Below are positions 31,957-40,376 of a DNA stretch of 64,000 nt, piece after piece (position 1 is the stretch's first letter; each line of letters opens with the position of its first letter). The notes under the pieces are model-generated. The model was given only the letters and a program-made list of their open reading frames with translations, was not told the DNA's origin and made no database searches. The stretch spans positions 186,001 through 250,000 of the forward strand of contig NZ_JABURY010000006.1 of NCBI RefSeq assembly GCF_014489845.1, given 5' to 3'. This DNA is from Frischella japonica. Lineage in GTDB: Bacteria > Pseudomonadota > Gammaproteobacteria > Enterobacterales > Orbaceae. A program made the position numbers and the translations under genes.

Positions 31957-31992
31957 CCCCTATGACTGTATATTCAGATTTATTTTTTTCTA
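31957..31992 (+). promoter_or_regulatory. Self-target of the mini-CRISPR spacer with CC PAM
   Basis: CCCC at 31957-31960 supplies the type I-F PAM (CC, 5' of the protospacer). From 31961 the sequence matches the mini-CRISPR spacer at positions 1-5, 7-9, 11, 13-16 and 18-24, with mismatches at 6, 10, 12 and 17; beyond 24 identity is lost. The Csy seed (1-5, 7-8) is perfect, and positions 6 and 12 are those flipped out of pairing in type I complexes. A TATATT -10-like element (31969-31974) lies inside the match. Partial pairing of this kind is expected to allow binding without Cas2-3 cleavage. Confidence 0.8.
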
Positions 31993-32020
31993 TTTTTTTT
32001 GATAAAAAATGATGACAAAC

Positions 32021-32048
32021 TTGTAATTTTTATTTTTTTGGTTAAAAT
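32021..32048 (+). promoter_or_regulatory. Predicted promoter of the 107-aa gene / csy operon
   Basis: TTGTAA at 32021-32026 and TAAAAT at 32043-32048 are 16 bp apart. It lies 29 bp beyond the end of a 32-nt R-loop on the self-target; the alternative TATATT at 31969 would be covered directly. Which one is used cannot be told from sequence. Confidence 0.4.
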
Positions 32049-32084
32049 ATAAAAAAACCCCAAATGCGCCAACATCTGAGGTTT
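32048..32084 (-). terminator. Hairpin with T-run on the minus strand upstream of the 107-aa gene
   Basis: Arms 32055-32066 and 32073-32084 enclose CGCCAA. On the minus strand all 12 positions pair (two G-U) and a T7 run follows; on the plus strand the same positions give two C-A mismatches. The asymmetry suggests the working RNA, if any, is antisense. Confidence 0.45.
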
Positions 32085-32121
32085 GAATTTTAACCCCACT
32101 ACCAAAAAGGAGTATAAAATT

Positions 32122-32445
32122 ATGAATAATGATAAATTATACATAATGAAAAATCAAATTCCGACTGATAAGTTAGTGTTAAATAAATTGCAAAATTTTG
32201 CAATAAGCACTTTGGCTGCTAATGATGAGTCTGTAATTTTTTTGCCGGAATCGGTTGAATACTTTTCAATTACAGAACTAATGAAAATATTAAATATTTC
32301 GACAACCAAAGAAATCGAATATTTAATTAAAAAATTAGAACTTAATCAACCTAAGTACCGATATCTTAATGCTACTAATAAGTGGCTGTATAGCAATAAA
32401 GCACTTAATTTATTAGCGTTATATATAAGATTTAAAGCATCATAA
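32122..32445 (+). CDS. Hypothetical 107-aa protein inside the cas locus, downstream of the guide target
   Basis: A small soluble protein I do not recognise. AAAAAGGAG ends 9 bp before the ATG at 32122; an in-frame TTG at 32083 was rejected because it lies upstream of this ribosome site. The middle (FSITELMKILNISTTKEIEYLIKKLE) reads as two helices around a turn and may be a helix-turn-helix; a basic, aromatic tail follows (KYRYLNATNKWLY, LYIRFKAS). It is not part of the standard I-F gene set. It sits between the self-target of the mini-CRISPR and an intrinsic terminator, so it is the gene most directly controlled by the guide. It may be a toxin in a CreTA-like module, or a regulator of csy genes. 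Either role is inference. Confidence 0.75.
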   Translation: MNNDKLYIMKNQIPTDKLVLNKLQNFAISTLAANDESVIFLPESVEYFSITELMKILNISTTKEIEYLIKKLELNQPKYRYLNATNKWLYSNKALNLLALYIRFKAS

Positions 32446-32457
32446 TTATGATTATTA

Positions 32458-32484
32458 AGGTCCATAATTTTTATGGACTTTTTT
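32458..32484 (+). terminator. Terminator or attenuator between the 107-aa gene and csy1
   Basis: GTCCATAA (32460-32467), a TTT loop and TTATGGAC (32471-32478) form an 8-bp stem followed by six T. Only 30 bp remain before the csy1 start, too little for a full promoter, so csy1 needs read-through or a promoter within the small gene. Confidence 0.75.
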
Positions 32485-32514
32485 CGTTTAATAAAAGGAA
32501 ATTAAGGAGGGCCA

Positions 32515-33894
32515 ATGGAAGATATTTCTTGGCAAGATATAAGAAAGGTTATTGTCGACTTTCTTCAGCAGCGGCTTACTAATAATGCTAATTATAAAAG
32601 TGAAGTGACAAAACTGGATAAAGCTAAGCAAGCAAATGATGTATCGGCAATTAATGAATCTCAACAAAAAATTAATGATTTAGTTAAACGATTCGATTTT
32701 GAAACTTGGATGGAAGATGCCGCAACCAGAAGAATTTCATGGATTACTATTGGAAGCCATATTAGCCGGGGTATTCACCCATCTAGCCCAGCTGATGATG
32801 TTAATTATTTTGCACAAAATCAACCGGTTACGTCAAATTATGTGTCGTCAGCGACACCATCAACTTTAAGTATTAATTGTTCTGGAAATGCTGCGGCACT
32901 TGATATCTTTTCTTTACTTAATCAGTTTGTAAAAGATGATTTAACATTATTGCAATTAATTATACAAAATCATCCTGCTATTTTGCCGGCGTTATCGGAT
33001 GATGAGCAAAAGGCAGCGGTTTATTTAGCTAATTTAAAAAAAGCGATTTTTAATAATTTTGATAATCCAAAAGCATCAGAACTTAATAAACAATTATATT
33101 GGCCAAATAGTCAAGATACTTATCTTTCAGGGGTTGATAATCATTACCGTCTGTTAATTCCGTTGTATCCATCATCATTATGTCACTTGGTTTATCAAAA
33201 AGTACAAACAAGATTTTCTGACGAGAATAAAAAGGCTCGAGAACAAAGAAGAATCAAAGGGATTGAACATCAATCTTATTTTTCGTTTCATCACTTAGCC
33301 GTGGTTAAGTTGGGGGGCAGCAATCCACAAGGTGTTAGTCAATTAACCTGTAATCAAGGTGGACGCAATTTTTTATTACCGTCAATGCCGCCTAAATTTG
33401 AAAAATCCCCTTTTCCAACAATTACTAAGGCGCAAGAAACCATTTTCACAAATTCAATGCAATATTTTTGTCGCTTTGGCTTTAGATTGTTGTTTGATAT
33501 GGTTCAAGCGCCCAAAAACAATGTTGAAGAGCGTGATAATCGCAAAGATGCTTTTGCCGTTATTTTATCGTTATTACTTAAATATGCCAGACACATTCAA
33601 AAAACCATGCCGGCGGGCTGGAGTCGTGATTACTCGCTCAAATTTAATCAAAAATTATGGTTAGATCCAAAGCGGTCTAATTTAGGCGGTGAGCAAGATT
33701 TTAAACAAAAGTATGATAAAGGTGAATGGATAGTTGAACTAGAAAAAGACTTTGCTTTTTGGATCCAAAATGCTTTAGTAAAAAAATTTGAAAATATTCA
33801 ACAGCAATTTAGTGATCCGGAATTTATGGAGTGGCGTAAAGAATTAAGCGCCGCTGTCAAAGCAAGTCAGCGTAAAAAGGAGGGGATCTTTTAA
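32515..33894 (+). CDS. csy1: Type I-F Cascade large subunit Csy1 (Cas8f)
   Basis: The 459-residue Cas8f binds the 5' handle of the crRNA with Csy2 and reads the CC PAM. Features of the family visible here are RGIHPSSPADDVNYFAQNQ near residues 83-101, DVASALDIFSLL-like AALDIFSLLNQFV, and GGSNPQGVSQLTCNQGGRNFLLPSMPP near 265-290, the conserved glycine-rich core, plus MPAGWSRDYSLKFNQKLWLDP. AAGGAGG precedes the ATG. The stop codon overlaps the csy2 start (TAATG). The protein is intact and of usual length. Confidence 0.97.
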   Translation: MEDISWQDIRKVIVDFLQQRLTNNANYKSEVTKLDKAKQANDVSAINESQQKINDLVKRFDFETWMEDAATRRISWITIGSHISRGIHPSSPADDVNYFAQNQPVTSNYVSSATPSTLSINCSGNAAALDIFSLLNQFVKDDLTLLQLIIQNHPAILPALSDDEQKAAVYLANLKKAIFNNFDNPKASELNKQLYWPNSQDTYLSGVDNHYRLLIPLYPSSLCHLVYQKVQTRFSDENKKAREQRRIKGIEHQSYFSFHHLAVVKLGGSNPQGVSQLTCNQGGRNFLLPSMPPKFEKSPFPTITKAQETIFTNSMQYFCRFGFRLLFDMVQAPKNNVEERDNRKDAFAVILSLLLKYARHIQKTMPAGWSRDYSLKFNQKLWLDPKRSNLGGEQDFKQKYDKGEWIVELEKDFAFWIQNALVKKFENIQQQFSDPEFMEWRKELSAAVKASQRKKEGIF

Positions 33895-34817
33895 TGGAAA
33901 CATTAAATTACTATCTGTTTTTTGATCATGTCAAAATTCATAATGCTAATGCGATATCCAGCCCATTAACCTACGGATTTCCCGCTATTTCGGGTTTTGT
34001 TGGTGCTATTCATGCATTAAACCGTAAAATTGAATCGACTGATCCTATTTATTTAGATGGAGTATTGATTGCTTGCCATGAGTGTGATGTACAAGTTTAT
34101 CGACCTAATGATTATAGTGATTATACTTTTCGATTAACCCGCAATCCAGTGGCTAAAAATGGTGATACCCGCGCAATTATCGAAGAGGGACGAGTGCATC
34201 TTGATGTTTCATTGCTGATTGAAGTAAAAATAGAAAATTTTGAAGCACTTTATGATGACGATCAAAAGAATGAATTTATTAATCAGATGAAACAAAAACT
34301 GTACCAACAGCGCATTGCTGGCGGTCATGTGTTAGAAATTGGTGATGCAAAATTAATTCCCTCTGATGCATCAGACGAAACATTAGCAAATTTGTTATTA
34401 CCTGCTTTTGTATTAGTTGAAGCACAGCAAGATCTGCAAGAGATCACAGCTGAGTTACAACAACAAGATCCTAATGCAACCGCGCTTGATGCTTTAATCG
34501 AAACAGCGATGTTGCATCATCATCCACAAGAGAAAGAACACTGGCAAACCACATCAGTCAAACAGGGGCGAGGTTGGTTAGTCCCGATACCATTAGGGTA
34601 TCAAGCAATATCACCGTTATTTGCTGCTGGTAAGTTGCAAGAAGCTCGGAGTAATGACCATCAATCACAATTTGTTGAATGTATTTATGGACTGGGTAAA
34701 TGGGTATTTCCATTGCGCTTAAAGGAAAACTTATCACAAGCGTTTTGGCGCTATCAATGCAGTACATTGCAATCAAATGGTGCAGAGATTTACATCATTA
34801 ATCAAAAAAATAATTAA
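33894..34817 (+). CDS. csy2: Type I-F Cascade subunit Csy2 (Cas5f)
   Basis: The 307-residue Cas5f, which forms a heterodimer with Csy1 at the crRNA 5' end. The N-terminal RAMP-like fold begins YYLFFDHVKIHNANAISSPLTYGFPA, with GFVGAIHALNRK as the family signature. GRGWLVPIPLGYQAISPL near residue 222 and FVECIYGLGKWVFPLRL near 262 are also characteristic. It overlaps csy1 by one base, so the two are translationally coupled, and csy3 follows after 33 bp. Confidence 0.97.
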   Translation: METLNYYLFFDHVKIHNANAISSPLTYGFPAISGFVGAIHALNRKIESTDPIYLDGVLIACHECDVQVYRPNDYSDYTFRLTRNPVAKNGDTRAIIEEGRVHLDVSLLIEVKIENFEALYDDDQKNEFINQMKQKLYQQRIAGGHVLEIGDAKLIPSDASDETLANLLLPAFVLVEAQQDLQEITAELQQQDPNATALDALIETAMLHHHPQEKEHWQTTSVKQGRGWLVPIPLGYQAISPLFAAGKLQEARSNDHQSQFVECIYGLGKWVFPLRLKENLSQAFWRYQCSTLQSNGAEIYIINQKNN

Positions 34818-34850
34818 ATAATTTTAAAGTTATACAATAAGGAATTTATT

Positions 34851-35879
34851 ATGAGTAAAAGTAAAATCACTACCGCATCCGTTTTAGCTTTTGAACGTAG
34901 TTTTGATATTTCTGATGCTGTTTTTTCACAGCCAAGTTCTGCGAATCCTAAAATATTATCTCCAATTCGATTAACCGAAAAATCAGTACGCGGAACCATT
35001 TCGAATCGCCTTAAAAATGCCATTGCTAGCGATCCCGCTAAATTAGATGCCGAAATTCAAAAAGCCAATTTACAAACCGTCGATGTTGCGGCCTTAGATG
35101 CCGATAAAGATACTTTAGTGGTAACATGGAGCTGTAAAGTGTTACCTTTTACCGGTAAACCATCAGTATGTAATGATGTTGAATATCAAGAACAGTTAAC
35201 AACGACAACTCAAGAATATATTAAAGATGTTGGCTTAAAAGCGTTAGCAAAACGATATGCCATTAATATTTTAAATGGTCGTTGGTTGTGGCGAAACCGT
35301 ATGGCAGCCGAGCAAATTAATATTATCGTGAGTTATCAAGCGCACAATGATAAAGATGAGGCTAAGATAATTGACGTTGCTAACGTTGATGCCAAAAATT
35401 ATCAGCTTAACAGTTTTGATTATGATAATAAATCTGTTCAAGCATTGACTGATCTTATTGAAGCAGGATTAGCCAATAAAAAATTTGTGATCTTTGATGT
35501 TACCGCAACACTAAAAATGGGCTTAGGACAAGAAGTTTACCCATCACAAGAATTAATTTTAGATACTGGTAAAGAAAAAAGCAAAGTGCTTTATGGCAAA
35601 AATGGTCAAGCAGCGATGCATTCTCAAAAAGTCAGTAATGCAATTCGTACTATCGATACCTGGTATGATGAAAAAGCGGAATTTCCAATTGCGATTGAAC
35701 CTTATGGTTCGGTAACCACTATGGGGCATGCTTTCCGCCAACCTAAACAAAAAATAGATTTTTATACTTTGTTTGATAACTGGGTTTTAAAAGGTGAGCA
35801 GCCAAGTTTGGAACAACAACATTATGTGATTGCCGTATTAATTCGTGGTGGTGTCTTTGGGGCGAGTGGTAAGGAGTAA
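34851..35879 (+). CDS. csy3: Type I-F Cascade backbone Csy3 (Cas7f)
   Basis: The 342-residue Cas7f, present in six copies along the 32-nt spacer in the standard complex, with a thumb that displaces every sixth base. Family features: TASVLAFERSFDISDAVFS at the N-terminus, KSVRGTISNRLK, RYAINILNGRWLWRNRM near 145-160, LKMGLGQEVYPSQE and KVLYGKNGQAAMHSQKVSNAIRTIDTWY. AAGGAATTTATT precedes the ATG. csy4 follows after 5 bp. A 36-nt spacer as in the mini-CRISPR could be held by extra Csy3 copies. Confidence 0.97.
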   Translation: MSKSKITTASVLAFERSFDISDAVFSQPSSANPKILSPIRLTEKSVRGTISNRLKNAIASDPAKLDAEIQKANLQTVDVAALDADKDTLVVTWSCKVLPFTGKPSVCNDVEYQEQLTTTTQEYIKDVGLKALAKRYAINILNGRWLWRNRMAAEQINIIVSYQAHNDKDEAKIIDVANVDAKNYQLNSFDYDNKSVQALTDLIEAGLANKKFVIFDVTATLKMGLGQEVYPSQELILDTGKEKSKVLYGKNGQAAMHSQKVSNAIRTIDTWYDEKAEFPIAIEPYGSVTTMGHAFRQPKQKIDFYTLFDNWVLKGEQPSLEQQHYVIAVLIRGGVFGASGKE

Positions 35880-35884
35880 GCAAT

Positions 35885-36454
35885 ATGCATACACACTATT
35901 TTGAACTGCGCGCCATACCACAAATTGAGATAACTGAAGTGCAGGTGATTAATCAAGTGATGCAAAAACTGCATCAAGTCTTGGTTAATTTTCAAGGTAA
36001 TATTGGTATTAGTTTTCCTTGTTATAATGTGCGCCGAACACTAGGTGGAATTATTCGCATTTTTGGTACTGAAGCCGAGTTACAGGAATTTAAAAGTGCG
36101 CTACAGCAACAGGCTGCCATTGCTGACTATGTATTGATTCTACCAATCACAGCCATACCAACTGAAGTTAAGGGCTATTTACGTTTAATTCGGGTTAATC
36201 CTAAAGGACAAAGTGCATTAAGACGTGCTGAAAAACGCTTAACCGCTCAGGGTAAATGGTCTAGCGATGTACAACAAAAAATGATAGAAAAATGGGGAAG
36301 CATTAATTTAACCTATCCTCATCTACATATAGATAGTCAAAGCACAGGTCAGCGCTTTATTATGTGGTTAAAGCAAGAAAGCGTTGCCGAGCCTGTAAAA
36401 GGTACATTTAATAGCTATGGACTCAGTAAAATAGCAACAGTTCCTTATTTTTAA
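35885..36454 (+). CDS. csy4: Type I-F crRNA endonuclease Csy4 (Cas6f)
   Basis: The 189-residue Csy4 cuts pre-crRNA after G20 of the repeat hairpin and stays bound. The general-base His is His30 in KLHQVLV (His29 in Pseudomonas), the catalytic Ser lies in HIDSQSTGQRF (Ser151/153), and Tyr178 in FNSYGLSK is the third conserved residue. The arginine-rich helix (ALRRAEKRL, about 111-119) that grips the RNA stem is present. It is the last gene of the csy operon; the CRISPR1 leader starts directly at its stop codon. Confidence 0.97.
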   Translation: MHTHYFELRAIPQIEITEVQVINQVMQKLHQVLVNFQGNIGISFPCYNVRRTLGGIIRIFGTEAELQEFKSALQQQAAIADYVLILPITAIPTEVKGYLRLIRVNPKGQSALRRAEKRLTAQGKWSSDVQQKMIEKWGSINLTYPHLHIDSQSTGQRFIMWLKQESVAEPVKGTFNSYGLSKIATVPYF

Positions 36455-36593
36455 ATTACCAGACCCTTTTTTTGAGGTTGTTTTTAACCTATTGATATTT
36501 ATTAAAATATCTAATATAGCGCAAAAAAGGGTCAAAATAAAAAAAAGTACTATAAGCTCTTTTACAATAAGGAAAACTAGCAAAAAAATTCTA
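36455..36593 (+). promoter_or_regulatory. Leader of CRISPR1
   Basis: GACCCTTTTTT at 36462-36472 and its exact reverse complement AAAAAAGGGTC at 36523-36533 bracket about 50 bp of AT-rich DNA. The CRISPR2 leader has the same pair and the same CCAGACCC start. CTTTTACAATAAGG near 36558 is also shared in looser form (CTTTTGCTAATAAGG in CRISPR2). These are likely adaptation and transcription elements. Confidence 0.75.
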
Positions 36594-37158
36594 GCTCAAT
36601 GCCGTATAGGTAGTTTAGAAATTTGATTGCCATCAGCATTGAACTTTGCTTATGCTCAATACCGTATAGGTAGTTTAGAAAAGTCACTTTCTCTGAATTC
36701 TTTTGTCATTGCTGCTCAATACCGTATAGGTAGTTTATAAATATATCATGATTATTATTAATTGCCGTTTGAGGCTCAATACCGTATAGGTAGTTTAGAA
36801 ATATGTTACCAAACAATTAAATAGTCTATTAAAGCTCAATACCGTATAGGTAGTTTAGAAACGTAGTATGGTGGAGATGTAACACAACAATTAGCTCAAT
36901 AGCGTATAGGTAGTTTAGAAAGCTATCATGTAGCCAGCCGTTGTTTCGCACCTGCTCAATACCGTATAGGTAGTTTAGAAAAGCAGTTTTAATAAATCTT
37001 CATTTGATGCATTACTCAATACCGTATAGGTAGTTTAGAAAAAAGAGGAGAAGATTAAACTATGAAACCAGGAGCTCAATACCGTATAGGTAGTTTAGAA
37101 ACTAAAAAAATAAACATAGTGATGAGAATTGCTTAATACTGTATAAATAGTTAAATAA
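36594..37158 (+). CRISPR. CRISPR1 array, type I-F variant repeat
   Basis: Nine repeats of 28 bp at 60-bp intervals from 36594 to 37101, each starting GCTCAAT (ACTCAAT in the eighth) and ending GGTAGTTTAGAAA or close to it, plus a decayed terminal copy at 37131-37158 (21 of 28). Spacers are 32 nt, the last 29. Against the CRISPR2 repeat the hairpin has a compensated G-C to A-T change at 8/18, but position 6 is A opposite G20, so the basal C-G pair of the Csy4 site is lost throughout. Repeats 1, 3 and 6 carry single changes. Spacer 8 holds GAGGAG and an ATG, suggesting a phage gene start. Direction is set by the leader and the decayed 3' end. Confidence 0.97.
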
Positions 37159-37433
37159 AATCATATTATCCTGCGTAAAACACATTTCAGTTTTACTGTT
37201 TCATTTAGATTTAAAAGATCATTACTACAACAGAATTTAATGATATATTAAATCATACTAAGCAATGTTTTATTAGCTATATCATTATGATTAATTTGAA
37301 AAAATAAGTAATTCGTTAAATTTATAATGTTAAGATTTAGTTGATGATTATTTTTAACTTTTAGCCGTATATGATAAAATTAATAAAAATTGGTTCGCCA
37401 ATGGTCGTTTGTCATTAAACTATTAGGTACATT
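37159..37433. other. Spacer region between CRISPR1 and ftsK
   Basis: This AT-rich region of 275 bp follows the decayed last repeat. It must contain the ftsK promoter; I see no further repeat remnants, RNA gene or clear terminator. Confidence 0.4.
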
Positions 37434-40220
37434 TTGAAAACATCAGATACTCCAGTTCAGCCATCAATGAAAAGAAATTTAACGTTTAAACTATTTGCTA
37501 TCGACGTGTTATTATTTTTCACGATTCTTGGTGCGATTTATTTAATATTGTCATTAATTTCGTTTTCGTCTGCTGATCCTGGCTGGTCTCAAACGGCTTG
37601 GTATGAGCCTATTCATAATTTAGGCGGCGAAGTCGGTGCTTATTTATCCGATGTTTTGCTACAATTTTTGGGATTTGTATCTTATACAATTCCGTTATTA
37701 ATCATCATATTTGTATTACAAATCAGAAAAAATCTCTATACACATTTTGAACAACACATAAACTATTTTAGTCTATCCTTTAGAATAATTGGTGTACTAG
37801 CCTTTCTTTTTTGTGCTGCTGGTTATCTATCTTTGAATATACAGGATTTAGATCAATTGCAATCAGGTGGTATTATTGGCGATATTGTAGCCGAAGAGAT
37901 GTTATCATTAACTGATCATTTTTCTGCTACGTTGATATTACTCACCATTAGTTTTGCAAGCATTACTTTATTAACGGGGCTTTCTTGGTTATCTATTGCC
38001 GATATAATTGGGGCTTTAATTGTGTATTTGACTACCCCCCTATTTGTGCTCATTTTGCAGAAGTTTAAACCATCTAAAGCGAAAAACTCAGTCACGACAA
38101 ATTATCATAACCAATCAGATTTTGCGATTGAATTAGATGACAATACGAGATGTGAAAGAAAATCAATTATTGACGATGAACCAATACCTTTTGCAGCCGA
38201 TGCGCAGAAAAATGAATTTAATTCAATGGATATGGATTACGATGATTTAGTTACTCATAGTGAAGAATTGACGAATTTTATTAATAAAAATGAACATGAG
38301 GCGATGATAGCACAGCAAACAACGATTCCATCTTTAAATCATGATGAACGTTATATGGCTTTAATTGATGAGAATAACCCACCGCCCCATTTTTCTCTTT
38401 CAGAAGATCATAATCATTCGAGTGAATTTTCAATTAATCCCGATTATTATTCACCACTTGTTACAATTGATTCCGCTGAAAATACGAATACTCAGCCCAT
38501 ATCTTCAGCAACTAAGTCAACATTACCGATTGATCTTGAGCGTTTTGTTATGCCTAAAGAGCCTTCTAATGAAGCTTATTCAATCAAACCTCATGCTGAA
38601 TCAAAAGAAATCGTTATTGATATGCCAACTGAAGAACACGAAAGAATAGCGACGAATCCGAGCAAAACGAATCTACACGATAGTTTAATTCATCCTTTAT
38701 TACAGAAAGATACTAAACCATTAGTGAAACCAACAACGCCGTTACCTTCACTTGATTTATTAACCGCACCACCAGTTAAGCAAATCGAAGTTGATCATAA
38801 TGCGTTAAAAATGACAGCAGCATTATTGGAAAAAAGTTTGGCTGATTTTAGAGTTAAAGCTCGGGTTGTCGGTTATTTACCCGGTCCGGTGATCACTCGT
38901 TTTGAGATTGAATTAGCGCCGGGGGTTAAGGCTGCACGGATTTCAACGCTTGATCGTGATTTAGCTCGTTCGCTATCAATGCCGTCAGTACGTGTAGTTG
39001 AGGTAATCCCTGGTAAACCTTATGTCGGTATTGAATTACCCAACAAACATCGTCAGACAGTATATTTTAGAGAAGTGTTGGATAGTCCACAGTTCAAAGA
39101 TGCGCAATCACCATTAACAGTTGTATTAGGTAAAGATATTGCAGGTCAATCAGTCGTGGCAGATTTAACTAAAATGCCACATCTATTAGTAGCTGGAACG
39201 ACCGGTTCAGGTAAGTCGGTTGGTGTTAATGCCATGATTCTTAGTATTTTATATAAATCGCAACCTGCAGATGCAAAATTTATTATGATTGACCCGAAAA
39301 TGTTAGAACTCTCCGTCTATCAAGGTATACCTCATCTGTTAACTGACGTCGTTACTGATATGAAAGATGCAGCTAATGCACTTAACTGGTGTGTTAATGA
39401 GATGGAAAAACGTTATCGGCTCATGTCAGCTTTAGGCGTGCGTAATATTACCGGCTATAACGATAAAATTAAGCAAGCTGAAGAAATGGGTAGACCAATT
39501 CCTGATCCACTGTGGAAACCAACCGATAGTATGGATATCGAGATGCCAACACTAGAAAAATTACCTTATATTGTTGTTATGGTCGATGAATTTGCTGATT
39601 TAATTATGGCGGTCGGAAAAAAAGTAGAAGAGTTAATTGCCCGTTTAGCACAAAAAGCACGAGCGGCAGGTATTCATCTGGTGTTAGCGACACAGCGTCC
39701 ATCAGTAGATGTTATTACAGGATTGATTAAGGCGAATATTCCAACGCGTATTGCCTTTACCGTATCAAGTAAGATTGATTCACGTACGATCCTTGATCAA
39801 ATGGGGGCTGAATCCTTATTAGGGATGGGGGATATGCTTTATCTCGCGCCAAACAGTTCAATTCCCATTCGGGTGCATGGCGCATTTGTTCGTGATGAAG
39901 AAGTACATAGTGTGGTACAAGACTGGAAAGCGCGTGGTATTCCGGCAAAATATATTGAAAATATTACTGCCGGGGGCGATGATGGTGACGGTAATAGTTT
40001 TGATAATAATGATGAGGAGCTTGACCCGTTATTTGATCAAGTGGTTGATTTTGTGGTTGAGAAACGTCGCGCTTCAATATCAAGTGTTCAGCGTCAATTT
40101 CGAATAGGTTATAACCGAGCAGCCAGAATTGTAGAACAAATGGAAGTACAAGGTATAGTCAGTGCGCCTAGTCACAATGGTAATCGGGAAGTATTGGCGC
40201 AACCAACGAATTTTGATTGA
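37434..40220 (+). CDS. ftsK: DNA translocase FtsK
   Basis: A septal DNA pump of 928 residues, shorter than E. coli FtsK (1329) because the linker is shorter. Four transmembrane helices occupy about residues 18-210. A low-complexity acidic linker follows to about 440. The motor has Walker [10 protein letters not shown] (Lys594), [10 protein letters not shown] (Walker B) and [13 protein letters not shown]. The C-terminal gamma winged helix ([24 protein letters not shown]) reads KOPS sites. Start: TTG at 37434 with AGG 7 bp upstream; ATG at 37467 would remove 11 residues. The order ftsK-lolA-rarA is as in E. coli, but lrp is absent upstream and the CRISPR locus takes its place. Confidence 0.96.
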   Translation: MKTSDTPVQPSMKRNLTFKLFAIDVLLFFTILGAIYLILSLISFSSADPGWSQTAWYEPIHNLGGEVGAYLSDVLLQFLGFVSYTIPLLIIIFVLQIRKNLYTHFEQHINYFSLSFRIIGVLAFLFCAAGYLSLNIQDLDQLQSGGIIGDIVAEEMLSLTDHFSATLILLTISFASITLLTGLSWLSIADIIGALIVYLTTPLFVLILQKFKPSKAKNSVTTNYHNQSDFAIELDDNTRCERKSIIDDEPIPFAADAQKNEFNSMDMDYDDLVTHSEELTNFINKNEHEAMIAQQTTIPSLNHDERYMALIDENNPPPHFSLSEDHNHSSEFSINPDYYSPLVTIDSAENTNTQPISSATKSTLPIDLERFVMPKEPSNEAYSIKPHAESKEIVIDMPTEEHERIATNPSKTNLHDSLIHPLLQKDTKPLVKPTTPLPSLDLLTAPPVKQIEVDHNALKMTAALLEKSLADFRVKARVVGYLPGPVITRFEIELAPGVKAARISTLDRDLARSLSMPSVRVVEVIPGKPYVGIELPNKHRQTVYFREVLDSPQFKDAQSPLTVVLGKDIAGQSVVADLTKMPHLLVAGTTGSGKSVGVNAMILSILYKSQPADAKFIMIDPKMLELSVYQGIPHLLTDVVTDMKDAANALNWCVNEMEKRYRLMSALGVRNITGYNDKIKQAEEMGRPIPDPLWKPTDSMDIEMPTLEKLPYIVVMVDEFADLIMAVGKKVEELIARLAQKARAAGIHLVLATQRPSVDVITGLIKANIPTRIAFTVSSKIDSRTILDQMGAESLLGMGDMLYLAPNSSIPIRVHGAFVRDEEVHSVVQDWKARGIPAKYIENITAGGDDGDGNSFDNNDEELDPLFDQVVDFVVEKRRASISSVQRQFRIGYNRAARIVEQMEVQGIVSAPSHNGNREVLAQPTNFD

Positions 40221-40376
40221 ATGATTATCGGGTAAATGTAAGTAAAAATAGATATCATCAATTAATTTTAGCAATATTGGTTTGTTAAAGTATTCTTTTA
40301 TTTTAGCTGTATTTTACTTTTAATTTTAGCATTTTGATTTATGATACTAACTATATTTATAAATTAGGTAGCGAAT

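Noticed and set aside
32083-32121. TTG start for the 107-aa gene
   Set aside because: The strong ribosome site at 32104-32112 lies inside this extension and serves the ATG at 32122; the TTG also falls in the hairpin.
34814-35023. 69-codon minus-strand frame over the csy2-csy3 junction
   Set aside because: It is the shadow of csy3 on the other strand, with no ribosome site.
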